Of a DNA stretch of 64,000 bases, positions 1 through 8,614 are shown piece after piece. Where the stretch lies: contig NZ_CP049744.1 in NCBI RefSeq assembly GCF_000760935.2, positions 1,550,001 to 1,614,000 on the forward strand, read 5' to 3'. The translations under genes were made by a program, and so were the position numbers. Numbering within the stretch: position 1 is the stretch's first letter; each line of letters begins with the position of its first letter. A model generated the notes under the pieces. The model had not been told where the DNA came from. It saw only the letters and a program-made list of their open reading frames with translations, and ran no database searches. Origin of the DNA: Rhodococcoides fascians A25f (lineage in GTDB: Bacteria; Actinomycetota; Actinomycetes; Mycobacteriales; Mycobacteriaceae).

Positions 1-1
1 T

Positions 2-610
2 GCGCGCGGGATTTTTCCCGACGGTCATGGCGGCGAATGCGTTCCGTCGCGAGCCGCGGTGACCTATCGGCCGAGCGCGCGCGTCGCCGCTGTCGTGCGG
101 ACGGCCTATCGCACGTGCACGTTCCCCAACTGTGACGTGCCCTCGGCCCGGTGTCAGATCGATCATGTGGTCCCATTCGACAAGGACGATCCGGGGCGTG
201 GCGGCTGGACGATCGTGACAAATCTTCAACCGGTGTGCGTATTCCACCATCAGGCGAAGACGTCGAAAGCGTGGTCGGCGGTGATGCTCGCCGGAGGGGC
301 GATTCTGTGGTCGAACTCTCTCGGTCTACGCGCGGTCACGCTGCCGGAGTTCTCGATCGCGTCGCCTCCTCGACGTCGCCATCGCCGGAAGAAGTCGGCC
401 GACAGTGAGCTGTCCCCGTTCGAACCCACCCGATGGGAGCTCGAGTACAGCAGCTCTGCACCGCCGACACTCGCGGATTTCCGTTCCGCGTCATCGGACA
501 TTGCACGGAAGAAACTGGCAGACAAGAGACGTGTCTACCTCGACCACTGCCGCGTCGTACACGTGCGCATTCGACTCGACCGGAGCAGATACGATCCCGC
601 TCCCTTTTGA
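2..610 (+). CDS. DUF222/HNH endonuclease-like protein, C-terminal part (cut by window edge)
   Basis: The reading frame is open to the left edge, so only the last ~200 residues are visible. They begin with FPDGHGG and continue through a Cys-rich HNH core (CTFPNCDV, CQIDHVVPF, then NLQPVCVFHHQ), the C-terminal nuclease-like module of the DUF222 (13E12-type) family. The full-length paralogue at 19439-21298 has the same order: PDGHGG, CRHPGCDV, CEIDHIVPY, CRYHH. A GTG at 59 is in frame but sits inside the conserved region and is not the real start. The tail is basic and ends in DPAPF, close to DPPPF in the paralogue. Metal-dependent DNA cleavage is expected from the HNH fold; the cellular role of this family is unknown. 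Confidence 0.85.
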   Translation, partial: ARGIFPDGHGGECVPSRAAVTYRPSARVAAVVRTAYRTCTFPNCDVPSARCQIDHVVPFDKDDPGRGGWTIVTNLQPVCVFHHQAKTSKAWSAVMLAGGAILWSNSLGLRAVTLPEFSIASPPRRRHRRKKSADSELSPFEPTRWELEYSSSAPPTLADFRSASSDIARKKLADKRRVYLDHCRVVHVRIRLDRSRYDPAPF

Positions 611-654
611 ACAAAAGACCGTCCAGGGTGTGGTCAGAACCGCACACCTGCTAC

Positions 655-671
655 CTTGAACGCCGTTCAAG
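655..671. promoter_or_regulatory. BioQ-type operator in front of the biotin operon
   Basis: CTTGAAC-GCC-GTTCAAG is a perfect 7-3-7 palindrome. Its core TGAACGCCGTTCA fits the 13-bp site I recall for the TetR-type biotin repressor BioQ of corynebacteria and mycobacteria. It ends about 42 bp before the bioY start and overlaps a possible extended -10 (TGC followed by TACCTT, 649-657), a position suited to repression. No bioQ gene lies in the window, so the regulator is inferred. Confidence 0.75.
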
Positions 672-713
672 TCTCTGGGGCAGGTGACCGCCCCACTCCT
701 CGAGGAGCCACCC

Positions 714-1316
714 GTGTCAGATGTCGACAGCAGTACTCGTCCGCCGAGCCGTAAGGTCAGCCGAATGAACGTCTCCGCCCGCGACATGGCGCAGATCGCA
801 GTGTTCGCAGCGCTCATCGCTGCTCTCGGCCTGCCGGGATCGATCACGGTCGGCTTCTCCGGCGTCCCCATCACCCTGCAGACCCTCGGCATCATTCTGT
901 CCGGCGCGATCCTCGGTGCCAGGAAAGGCACTGCTGCGGTCCTGGTGTTTCTCGCGCTCACGATGATCGGCCTCCCATTGCTGGCGGGTGGACGTACCGG
1001 TCTGTCGGCCATGGCCGGGCCCACCGTCGGGTACCTCATCGGCTGGATACCGGCAGCGTTGCTGATCGGCTGGCTCACGGCCCGCATCCTGCCGAAGTAC
1101 TCGATCGCGCTCGGTCTGGCGATCAATGCCGTCGGCGGCATCGTGGTGGTGTACGTCTTCGGGATCATCGGCCTGATCCTGCGTACCGACGTCGGAGTCT
1201 GGGCCGCGATCACGTCCAACGGCCCGTTCCTGCCCGGTGACATCGCCAAGGTCGTCGTCGCCACCGTTGTCGCCAAAAGCGTGCATCGTGCATACCCGGG
1301 CCTGATCAAGGCGTGA
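714..1316 (+). CDS. bioY: Biotin ECF transporter S component BioY
   Basis: This ~200-residue hydrophobic protein has the BioY signatures: FSGVPITLQTLGI, GARKGTAAVLVFLALTMIGLP, GPTVGYLIGW and a late FLPGD-containing loop. It is the membrane substrate-binding subunit for biotin and works with the ATPase and coupling subunits encoded by bioM and bioN downstream. GTG at 714 is chosen because GAGGAG lies 6 bases upstream; an earlier GTG at 684 would add ten residues without a clear ribosome site. The stop overlaps the next start (GTGA, 1313-1316). A BioQ-like operator just upstream predicts repression when biotin is plentiful. Confidence 0.93.
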   Translation: MSDVDSSTRPPSRKVSRMNVSARDMAQIAVFAALIAALGLPGSITVGFSGVPITLQTLGIILSGAILGARKGTAAVLVFLALTMIGLPLLAGGRTGLSAMAGPTVGYLIGWIPAALLIGWLTARILPKYSIALGLAINAVGGIVVVYVFGIIGLILRTDVGVWAAITSNGPFLPGDIAKVVVATVVAKSVHRAYPGLIKA

Positions 1317-2449
1317 CTCTCGAGCTGGGAGGTCTAGGTGACGACAACGGCAGCGTAAGTGACCGGGCCGACGACCCGGCCATCGTCTGGTCGGGTCGCA
1401 CGCTCACCTACGCCGACCTCGACGCTGCCGTCGAGCAATGGCCTCACCTCCCGGTGCACGACGCCTCAGCGCTCGAGCTACCCGAGGCGCTGATCTGCGT
1501 TTTTGCGGCGGCGCGGCAGGGAAGTGCGGTGCGAGTCGAGGATTTGTCGGCCCGCCCCGAGCGCCCTACCCACACCGAGCCCGACGCTTTCCTGCTGGTC
1601 GCGACCTCGGGCTCCACCGGACGCCCCAAGCCGCTCGAGCGCACTGCCGCGTCGTGGGTCGACAGCTTCCCCGAGTTCACCGAGATCACCGACATCCGCC
1701 CCACCGATTCGGTGCTGATCACCGGACCATTGCACGCCACGATGCACCTGTTCGCCGCAGTGCACGCGCTGTGGCTGGGGGCCTGCGTCACCGACGACAC
1801 GGCCCTGGCGACGGCGGTGCACGCAGTGCCAGCGGTCCTTCGCGACACGGTTCGTCGGATGCCCGGTGCGCGGGTGGCGGTCGCGGCTGGTGCCGGGCTG
1901 GATTCAGCTGCAGCGCAGACGATCTCGGACATGGGCGTCAGGTTGGTCGAGTACTACGGCTCGGCGGAACTGTCGTTGGTGGCGGCGCGGGTGACAGGCG
2001 AGCACGCGGCACTGCGATTGCTCCGCGATGTCGAGGCGCGCACCGAAGACGGGTATCTGGTCGTCCGTTCGCCGTACTCGGCACTCGCCACCACTGGCTG
2101 GTGCGGCGTCGGTGATCTGGCCGAGCTCAGCGGCCGCGAACTTCTGGTCCATGGTCGGGGGGACGCGGCGATCAATGTCGGCGGCACCACCGTCGTCGCA
2201 GAGGACGTCGAGCGAATCCTGACCGCTCTCGACGGCGTTCGAGCCGCGGCTGCCATCGGGTCTCCCCATGCGGTGTTGGGTGAAACGGTGTCTGCCGTCA
2301 TCGAACTCGACGGTTCCCGCGATCTCGACCGTATCCGCGCCGACGCCCGCGCGATCATGACCAAGGAGGCACTGCCGCGAAAGTGGACGGTGGTACAGCA
2401 GCTGCCCCGCACCTCGAGCGGCAAGATCGCCCGGAAAGCTCTGCTGTGA
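1313..2449 (+). CDS. Short AMP-forming acyl-CoA synthetase-like enzyme in the biotin operon
   Basis: This is an ANL-superfamily adenylating enzyme. It has the P-loop motif TSGSTGRPK, a YYGSAE adenine-binding motif, the GVGDLAEL hinge region and a C-terminal RTSSGKIARK with the catalytic lysine. At 378 residues it is well below the usual 500-550, mainly because the N-terminal subdomain is reduced. The acid it activates cannot be read from the sequence. It is coupled to bioY (GTGA overlap) and to the thiolase gene. The gene order bioY-ligase-thiolase resembles B. subtilis yhfU-yhfT-yhfS, so a role in biotin or pimelate-type precursor metabolism is plausible but unproven. Confidence 0.85.
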   Translation: MTLELGGLGDDNGSVSDRADDPAIVWSGRTLTYADLDAAVEQWPHLPVHDASALELPEALICVFAAARQGSAVRVEDLSARPERPTHTEPDAFLLVATSGSTGRPKPLERTAASWVDSFPEFTEITDIRPTDSVLITGPLHATMHLFAAVHALWLGACVTDDTALATAVHAVPAVLRDTVRRMPGARVAVAAGAGLDSAAAQTISDMGVRLVEYYGSAELSLVAARVTGEHAALRLLRDVEARTEDGYLVVRSPYSALATTGWCGVGDLAELSGRELLVHGRGDAAINVGGTTVVAEDVERILTALDGVRAAAAIGSPHAVLGETVSAVIELDGSRDLDRIRADARAIMTKEALPRKWTVVQQLPRTSSGKIARKALL

Positions 2450-2505
2450 ATGTCCCTGCTGTGAATGTCCCTGCTGTGAATGTCCCTGCTGTGAGTACTC
2501 CCGTG
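2446..2505 (+). repeat. 15-bp tandem repeat carrying serial GTG starts and TGA stops
   Basis: Three exact copies of GTGAATGTCCCTGCT (2446-2460, 2461-2475, 2476-2490) are followed by a diverged fourth unit, GTGAGTACTCCCGTG. Every unit begins with GTGA, giving a possible thiolase start and a stop for the upstream ligase. In the thiolase frame the units read VNVPA. Unit length is a multiple of three, so copy-number change keeps both genes in frame. Confidence 0.95.
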
Positions 2506-3609
2506 ATCGTTGCGGCCAAACGAACCGCGATCGGCATTGCCGGTCACGGTTTTGCAGACGTCACCGCTCCGTACCTTGCTGCGCCGGTTCTGAAAGCTGT
2601 TGCAGTAGAGGTTATTTCACTCGGACTCCCGATCGACGACGTGATCCTCGGCAACTGTCTCGGCCCCGGCGGCGACGTTGCGCGTGTATCGGCCTTGCTC
2701 GCGGGACTCGGTGTCGACGTCCCCGGCGTTACCGTCGACCGCCAGTGTGGATCCGGACTCGACGCCGTCATGCAGGCCGCGTCGCGCATCCGCAGCGGCG
2801 ACGAGACGTTGATTCTGGCAGGTGGCGTCGAATCGGCGAGTACGAGTCCGTGGCGGTTCTGGCCCCCGGTCGACGGCGCAGAACCTGTTCGGTACACCCG
2901 AGCACCATTCGCTCCCCACGGTTTCGACGATCCCGACATGGGCGTTGCGGCAGACGATCTCGCGCGTAGGCGTGGAATCGACCGACAGCGGCAGGACGAG
3001 TACGCCGCACGGTCCTTCGCACGAGCCTCGGCATACGACTTCTCCGCCGAAATCGTCCCGATCGGACAGTTGAACGCCGACGAGCGCATCCGCCCCAACA
3101 TGACTGCCCAGCGACTGGGCAGACTGCGTCCCACGTTCACCTCCGACGGCACGGTCACCGCGGGCAATTCCTGCGGAATCTCCGACGGTGCCGCAGTTCT
3201 GGCGATCACCACGGCCGAACGTGCCGCTGGTATGCCGGCACTGCGCATTCTCGGCAGCGCGGTGGCCGGGTCCGATCCGGCACTGCCCGGTCTGGGACCG
3301 GTGCCTGCGATCGAGAAGCTACTCGGGCGCACCGGGGTGTCACTCGACGAGATCGGGGTCATCGAGATCACCGAGGCGTTCGCATCGGTGGTGCTCGCAG
3401 TCTCGGATGCGCTGGGCATCGACGACGAGCGCATCTGCCCGGACGGTGGGGCCATCGCGATGGGTCATCCGTGGGGCGCATCGGGCGCAATTCTGCTGGT
3501 GCGCTTGGCATCTCGAATGCTGCAACCGAGTGGTCCGGCACTGGGATTGGCGGCCTGCGCCATCGGCGGCGGGCAAGGAATAGCGATGTTGGTGGAGCGA
3601 GTGACATGA
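2446..3609 (+). CDS. Thiolase-family protein (acetyl-CoA acyltransferase-like)
   Basis: All thiolase signatures are present: VDRQCGSG with the acyl-accepting Cys (residue 101 from the first GTG), GNSCGISDGAA, EITEAFA, GGAIAMGHPWGASG and CAIGGGQG. The family makes or cleaves 3-ketoacyl-CoA. GTG at 2446 overlaps the ligase stop and has GGAAAG seven bases upstream; GTG at 2491 gives the most typical N-terminus (VSTPVIVAAKRTAIG, Cys86). The five-residue VNVPA repeats between them look like a recent expansion. Its stop overlaps bioM by ATGA. Placement inside a biotin-transport operon suggests shortening or building an acyl chain linked to biotin, which is inference. Confidence 0.9.
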   Translation: MNVPAVNVPAVNVPAVSTPVIVAAKRTAIGIAGHGFADVTAPYLAAPVLKAVAVEVISLGLPIDDVILGNCLGPGGDVARVSALLAGLGVDVPGVTVDRQCGSGLDAVMQAASRIRSGDETLILAGGVESASTSPWRFWPPVDGAEPVRYTRAPFAPHGFDDPDMGVAADDLARRRGIDRQRQDEYAARSFARASAYDFSAEIVPIGQLNADERIRPNMTAQRLGRLRPTFTSDGTVTAGNSCGISDGAAVLAITTAERAAGMPALRILGSAVAGSDPALPGLGPVPAIEKLLGRTGVSLDEIGVIEITEAFASVVLAVSDALGIDDERICPDGGAIAMGHPWGASGAILLVRLASRMLQPSGPALGLAACAIGGGQGIAMLVERVT

Positions 3610-4286
3610 GCAGCATCAAGTTCGAGAACATTTCCCACTCCTTCGGGGAGCGGCAGGTGCTGCATGGCATCGACCTCGAATTCGACGAGCGCCGCATCGG
3701 CATCATCGGATCGAACGGGTCGGGGAAGTCGACGCTGGCTCGGATGATCAACGGTCTGATCAAGCCCGACTCCGGCCGCGTCACGGTGGACGGCGTCGAC
3801 GCTGCCAAGAAGGGTGCGCAGGTTCGCAAGAAGGTCGGGTTCGTCTTCACCGACCCCGACTCGCAGATCGTCATGCCCACTGTCGCAGAGGATCTCGCGT
3901 TCTCGCTGCGTAGGTCCGGGCTGAGCAAAAAAGAAGTCGAAGACCGCGTCGACGAAATCCTCGTCCGCTTTCGCCTGGATCAGCATCGCGATCATCCGGC
4001 GCACCTGCTCTCCGGTGGGCAGAAGCAATTGCTCGCGATCGGTGCCGTACTGATCAGACGGCCGGAGGTGGTTGTTGCAGACGAGCCGACCACGTTGCTC
4101 GACCTGCGCAACGGACGCGTCGTCGCTCAGGCTCTGGATTCGATGGATCAGCAAGTCGTCGTCGTGACTCATCAGCTCGCTCTGCTGGACAGCTTCGAGC
4201 GTGTCATCGTCATCGATGACGGCCGCGTGGCGTTCGACGGTGCCCCCGCCGCAGCGGTGCCGGCGTATCGGGAGCTGATCGGGTGA
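3606..4286 (+). CDS. bioM: Biotin ECF transporter ATPase
   Basis: This 226-residue ABC ATPase has Walker A (GSNGSGKST), the LSGGQKQ signature and Walker B (VVVADEPTTLLD). Its small size and position between thiolase and bioN fit the A component of the BioMNY biotin importer. Start ATG 3606 overlaps the thiolase stop; the end overlaps bioN by GTGA. With one ATPase gene present, a homodimer is expected to energise uptake. Confidence 0.92.
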   Translation: MSSIKFENISHSFGERQVLHGIDLEFDERRIGIIGSNGSGKSTLARMINGLIKPDSGRVTVDGVDAAKKGAQVRKKVGFVFTDPDSQIVMPTVAEDLAFSLRRSGLSKKEVEDRVDEILVRFRLDQHRDHPAHLLSGGQKQLLAIGAVLIRRPEVVVADEPTTLLDLRNGRVVAQALDSMDQQVVVVTHQLALLDSFERVIVIDDGRVAFDGAPAAAVPAYRELIG

Positions 4287-4918
4287 TCGGTCTCTACCGC
4301 CCCGGTACATCGCTGCTGCACCGAATGAGCCCGGGCTGGAAACTGTTGTCGCTCATAGTTGCAATCTTGGCGACCGTGATCTTCGCGCGCACCCCGCTCG
4401 AGGTTGGCGTGGTGGCTCTGGCGGTCGCCGCCCTGTTCGCAGTGGCCGGTATTCCGGTGAAAGTCGCACTGGCGCAACTTCGTCCGGTGCTGTGGATGCT
4501 TCTGATCATCGGCGTGTTCCAGATACTGATCACCACGTGGCAGCGCGCGGTGGTGGTGTGCGGGGTGCTGGTGATCTCCGTTGCCCTGGCGGCACTGGTC
4601 ACGCTGACCACCCGGGTGACCGACATGCTCGACACCGTCACGCGAGCACTCGGGCCGATCCGCCGCTTCGGCGTCGACCCGGATCGCATCGGACTGCTCC
4701 TGGCCCTTGCCATTCGGTGCATCCCGCTGCTGGCCTCCATCGTCCAAGAAGTGTCCCAGGCCCGCAAAGCCCGCGGACTGCAGTGGTCCATGACGGCTCT
4801 GGCAACCCCGGTTCTGGTGCGCGCCCTCCGCACTGCGGATGCGATGGGTGATGCCCTCGTCGCACGCGGTGTGGACGACGACGGTATAGATGACGACGGT
4901 ACAGACGATGACGAGTGA
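4283..4918 (+). CDS. bioN: Biotin ECF transporter transmembrane coupling protein
   Basis: This ~211-residue polytopic membrane protein has the EcfT cytoplasmic-loop motif QARKARG, which couples ATPase motion to the BioY subunit. The Asp-rich tail (VDDDGIDDDGTDDDE) comes from a short GACGACGGT-type DNA repeat at the gene end. It overlaps bioM by 4 bases, and the next ligase starts within its last codons. Confidence 0.9.
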   Translation: MIGLYRPGTSLLHRMSPGWKLLSLIVAILATVIFARTPLEVGVVALAVAALFAVAGIPVKVALAQLRPVLWMLLIIGVFQILITTWQRAVVVCGVLVISVALAALVTLTTRVTDMLDTVTRALGPIRRFGVDPDRIGLLLALAIRCIPLLASIVQEVSQARKARGLQWSMTALATPVLVRALRTADAMGDALVARGVDDDGIDDDGTDDDE

Positions 4919-6371
4919 GCTGCTCGCCGCGCGCGTCGCTCGGAATTCCGGGCGACAGGACGCAGCGATCGTCGACGCAACCGGCGAGATCAGCTACCGC
5001 GAATTCTGGGATCGGGTCGAGCGCACCGCGGGATCGTTGTCGGGCATGCGTCGGGTGGCGGTGCTGCCGACGTCGGACATCGGGTCGCTGGTCGTGGTTC
5101 TGGCGGCAATGCATGCCGGGGTGAGTGTCGTTCTGCTGCATCGACATCTGTTGGATCGAGAATTCGCCGATGTCACGGCGGTGTGTGAGCCCTCGCTGAT
5201 TGTCGCGCATCCGCGCCAGCACGCACGAGTGCATCGTTGGGGTGCCGACACAGTGCTGGCACCCGAGGAGCTCACCACCGGCCGCGCCGCTCCGCTCGAT
5301 CCACCCGCACGCAGCGCCGAACTCCTGGTCGGCATCACCTCCGGAACGACCGGACCACCCAAATTGTTCGTTCGGGATCAGGCGTCGTGGGCTGCCACGC
5401 TCGACCGGTCCGATGCACTGTTCGAGCTCGGGCCGGGCGATCGAGTGTCTGCATCCGGCACCCTCGATCACACACACTTTCTCTACGGTGCGTTGCACGG
5501 GCTCACCCGCGGTGCAACGGTGGATCTACGGAAGGCGGCGGTCGCTCTCGAAGATGCTCCGACACATCTGTATTCGGTACCGACCATCGCCTGGGACATC
5601 GCTCGCTCCAACGCCCGGTATCCCTCCGTCCGCGAGGTGCTCTCGTCTGCGGCGCGATGGCCGCAGTCTGCCCGCACGGCATTGGCGACGGTGTTACCGA
5701 ACGCAACCATGACGCACTTCTACGGTGCATCGGAACTGAGCTTCGTCTCGTACGACCGTCGAACTCCTGGCAGCACGGGTGTCGAGGGATCGAGTGTGGA
5801 GGGCGCGTTGTTCGGCGGGGTGGAGGTGGAGACCAGGAACGAACTGCTGCATGTGCGCAGCGACATGCTGTTCGACGGTTACCTGAGCCGAGTCGGCGAC
5901 CACACCACCCTGACGAACGGGCCCGTCGACGGGTGGATGACGGTCGGTGATCGCGGCAGTGTCGACGAGGGTCGACTGACGTTGCTCGGCCGCGGCAGCG
6001 AGACGATCGTTCGAGCCGGGCTCACGGTCGAGCTGGCCCCGATCGAGGCGGCCCTGTTGTCGATCCCCGGTGTTCTCGATGCCGGAGTTGTCGGCGTTCC
6101 CGACGATCGCACCGGTGAGGTGCCGGCGGCGGGAGTGGTTGTAGCCCAGCAGAACTCACCCACAGTGGCGCAGATACGGCGGCACGTTCGCTCGATGTTG
6201 CCGAGCCCGAGCCTACCCGTGGTGATCGCCGTCGTGGACGCCTTACCGCGCACCCCGCGCGGCAAGCTCGATCATCAGGCCTTGGGTGCGACCTTGGCCA
6301 CGGTGCGCACCGTCGGCTCGCCCGATGCGCCGGTGACAACGAACCAGACGGTCAACGCGCCGCCTTCGTAG
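4908..6371 (+). CDS. AMP-forming acyl-CoA synthetase-like enzyme, second in the biotin operon
   Basis: This ~487-residue ANL adenylating enzyme shows ITSGTTGPPK, FYGASELSF, VGDRG and TPRGKLDHQ with the catalytic Lys. The FYGASELS block resembles YYGSAELS in the ligase at 1313, so the two may be paralogues with different substrates or partner functions. ATG 4908 is chosen; ATG 4890, also inside bioN, is possible. The last ~30 residues lie in a 97-base tail-to-tail overlap with the minus-strand thioesterase gene. Substrate is unknown. Confidence 0.85.
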   Translation: MTSELLAARVARNSGRQDAAIVDATGEISYREFWDRVERTAGSLSGMRRVAVLPTSDIGSLVVVLAAMHAGVSVVLLHRHLLDREFADVTAVCEPSLIVAHPRQHARVHRWGADTVLAPEELTTGRAAPLDPPARSAELLVGITSGTTGPPKLFVRDQASWAATLDRSDALFELGPGDRVSASGTLDHTHFLYGALHGLTRGATVDLRKAAVALEDAPTHLYSVPTIAWDIARSNARYPSVREVLSSAARWPQSARTALATVLPNATMTHFYGASELSFVSYDRRTPGSTGVEGSSVEGALFGGVEVETRNELLHVRSDMLFDGYLSRVGDHTTLTNGPVDGWMTVGDRGSVDEGRLTLLGRGSETIVRAGLTVELAPIEAALLSIPGVLDAGVVGVPDDRTGEVPAAGVVVAQQNSPTVAQIRRHVRSMLPSPSLPVVIAVVDALPRTPRGKLDHQALGATLATVRTVGSPDAPVTTNQTVNAPPS

Positions 6372-7087
6372 CGGTGGCGCAGTGTGACGTGTTCACTCGC
6401 GAGGACCGGGGTCAGGTACTCGATCACGGCGCGGTGCGCAGACGCCGCCAGCTGTGGCAGCTCGACCAGCAGCTCCTCGATCGCGTGCCAGTACGCCGCA
6501 TTGTTGAGGTGGTTGAACGGGTCGATATCGGTTGCGCGCAAAGGGAACTGCACGTCCGTGTGCGATTCCGCCGGTGCCGGCTCGGTCAGCCATGCCTTCC
6601 ACCGCAACCGGTGCTGATCGGTGGTTCTGGCCAACATCTCCAGTGCCCCGTCGCTGATGCGAGTCGGCATGCCGGTGGCTTTGCTGATGTTGATCCAGAA
6701 GCCCTCGGTTTCGATGCGTCCACCCTTGGGGGTCGTCAGCGCCACTCGCATGTTGGACCAGCGCGTCGACATCGACGAACACCACCGACGCATGTGCACA
6801 TGGTCCGGAAAGTGGATGGGTTCGAAGACGTCGATGACGGTCCGCCGCACGATCCACACCGGATCGGTCTTTCCCAGGGGAGTGGCGTCGAGGTTGTCGG
6901 TTCCGACGTCCTGCAGGTAGCGCGCAACCCCGTCGAACCGCAGTCGGTTGGTCGGATCGATGTCGCCTGTCCGCACCGGCCAACTGGTCTCGAAGCCCTC
7001 ACCGGGTGGTGGCTCCGGTGCCAGCTCGTCGTCGAAGCCGGCCGGTTCCACGCGTGCATTGGTCACGTTCGCACTGTACGCGCGCAT
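6275..7087 (-). CDS. Acyl-ACP thioesterase-like protein
   Basis: The 270-residue product has the double hot-dog layout of acyl-ACP thioesterases. The first half contains DPTNRLRFDGVARYLQDVG and the second has TDIDPFNHLNNAAYWHAIEE, where the Asp/His/Asn-rich stretch supplies the active site. The family releases free fatty acids from acyl carrier protein. ATG 7087 directly follows the TAG stop of the wall hydrolase gene, so they are probably co-transcribed. Its 3' end overlaps the convergent second ligase gene by 97 bases, linking an acid producer and an acid activator physically. Confidence 0.8.
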   Translation of the reverse strand: MRAYSANVTNARVEPAGFDDELAPEPPPGEGFETSWPVRTGDIDPTNRLRFDGVARYLQDVGTDNLDATPLGKTDPVWIVRRTVIDVFEPIHFPDHVHMRRWCSSMSTRWSNMRVALTTPKGGRIETEGFWINISKATGMPTRISDGALEMLARTTDQHRLRWKAWLTEPAPAESHTDVQFPLRATDIDPFNHLNNAAYWHAIEELLVELPQLAASAHRAVIEYLTPVLASEHVTLRHRYEGGALTVWFVVTGASGEPTVRTVAKVAPKA

Positions 7088-8614
7088 CTAGACGATGTGG
7101 CGGGCGCGCATACCGTCGAACACCGGTGCCACTCGAACCACGTCACCGGTGGTGGGAGCATGCACCATCTGGCCGTTCCCCATGTAGATCGCCACGTGTC
7201 CGGGTCCCGCCGGTCCCCAGTTTCCGAACAGTAGATCGCCGGGCTGCGCCAGTTCCATCGGAACCTCGGTGCCGACGTTCCATTGTGTTTCGGAGGTGCG
7301 GGGCAGCGTCACCTTCCCGCCCGAGGCCTTGAACAGGGCGTACGACGTCAGACCTGAGCAATCGAATCCACCGCCGGACGGACCGTTGATGTTTCCGCCA
7401 CCCCATACGTAGGGCAGCCCCAGGTAGTCCATCGCCAATTGCACTGCCCGGCCGCCCATTCCGGTGAGGTCGAGCCCCGCGAACGGGGTCAGTATCGAGG
7501 CGAACTGCGCCTCGGTCGCCCTGATGCGGGCCACGTACGGCTTGGTCTGTGTCTCGTAATCGACTGTGCCCGAGGGCATACCGCCTGATCGCAGCACCGC
7601 TCCCGCGCCCGCGTTGTATCCGGCGAGGGTCAGGTCGAGTGTGTCACCGGAGACTTTGCCTTCTCGCTTCCAGCCGTCGACCTGCCCGTAGATGTCGCAC
7701 AGCATCGTGCCCGACGCCATGACCGCGTCTCCGACGCTGTTGACGTCGACCACGCCGTTGCCGTCGTAGTCCTTGCCGTAGGTCGCCCACGTGCCCGGCA
7801 TGAATTGTCCCGGTCCCTGTGCGCCGGTGCTCGAGACAGGCGCAGTCGGCCCGTACCGAAAGCCGTTCTCGGCGGCATAGAGTGCGGCGATCGTGGTGCC
7901 TTTGACACCTCCGCAGATGTTGCCTGCTTTCTGCAACCACGGTACGAAGGCGGTGATGGCTCCCACCGCCCCCAAGCCGATCGGACCCACATTGATACCG
8001 GTGAACGTCACGGGCAGCCCGGGAAAGAGTGCGCGCCGAATGGCCTCAGCCGACGCCATGAACGCCGTCTGGGTGGCGATGTCGGCTGCGGTGTACGTGC
8101 GGCCGGCGAACTGGACTGCACCGGCACCGAGTGCAGCTGCCGTTGACGAGAGAGCGGTCGACGAGAGAGCGCCGGCCGAAAGAGCACTCGGCGAGAACAC
8201 GCTGAACGGAAGTGGGGCAGACGGGGAGCCGGCAGCAGGTACAGCCGCAGCGGCAGTGGGGAGGGCAGCCAGTGCATCTTCCGCCGCGGTCGGCACCGCT
8301 GCATCCTCGGCCGCCTCGATGTCTTCCACCGCCGGAAGGTTCGGCAGCATCGGCTCGACGGCAGTGTGCAGGCCGTCCGCAGCGTCGGACAACGTGCGAT
8401 CGGCGATGTCGGCGGCAGGCTCGGGCATGGTGCCCAGGAGTTCGGTCCACTGATCGCTCATCGTCTTCGCCTGATCCTCGGCGTTGGCGGCAATTTCTGC
8501 GGCCTGATCCGTCACTGCCTGATCGGGAATCGGAGCCGGGGCGTCGGTTCCGGCGACAACACCGGCGGCGGACACGATGACGGCAACGATGACTGCGAAT
8601 GGATCGCCTGCCAT
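7088..8614 (-). CDS. Secreted two-domain cell-wall enzyme: lytic transglycosylase plus NlpC/P60 peptidase
   Basis: The 508-residue protein begins with a hydrophobic signal-like segment and a long Ala/Pro-rich region (to ~200). A transglycosylase-like domain follows, with AENGFRYG (probable catalytic Glu249), GAQGPGQFMPGTW and LAGYNAGAGAV. The C-terminal NlpC/P60 domain has FDCSGL (Cys419), LPRTSETQW, PGDLLFGNW and GHVAIYMGNG with the catalytic His. Together they would cut glycan strands and stem peptides of peptidoglycan. ATG 8614 is the start. It lies 119 bp downstream of the VKOR stop on the same strand and may depend on that thiol-oxidising pair for folding, which is inference. Confidence 0.85.
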   Translation of the reverse strand: MAGDPFAVIVAVIVSAAGVVAGTDAPAPIPDQAVTDQAAEIAANAEDQAKTMSDQWTELLGTMPEPAADIADRTLSDAADGLHTAVEPMLPNLPAVEDIEAAEDAAVPTAAEDALAALPTAAAAVPAAGSPSAPLPFSVFSPSALSAGALSSTALSSTAAALGAGAVQFAGRTYTAADIATQTAFMASAEAIRRALFPGLPVTFTGINVGPIGLGAVGAITAFVPWLQKAGNICGGVKGTTIAALYAAENGFRYGPTAPVSSTGAQGPGQFMPGTWATYGKDYDGNGVVDVNSVGDAVMASGTMLCDIYGQVDGWKREGKVSGDTLDLTLAGYNAGAGAVLRSGGMPSGTVDYETQTKPYVARIRATEAQFASILTPFAGLDLTGMGGRAVQLAMDYLGLPYVWGGGNINGPSGGGFDCSGLTSYALFKASGGKVTLPRTSETQWNVGTEVPMELAQPGDLLFGNWGPAGPGHVAIYMGNGQMVHAPTTGDVVRVAPVFDGMRARHIV

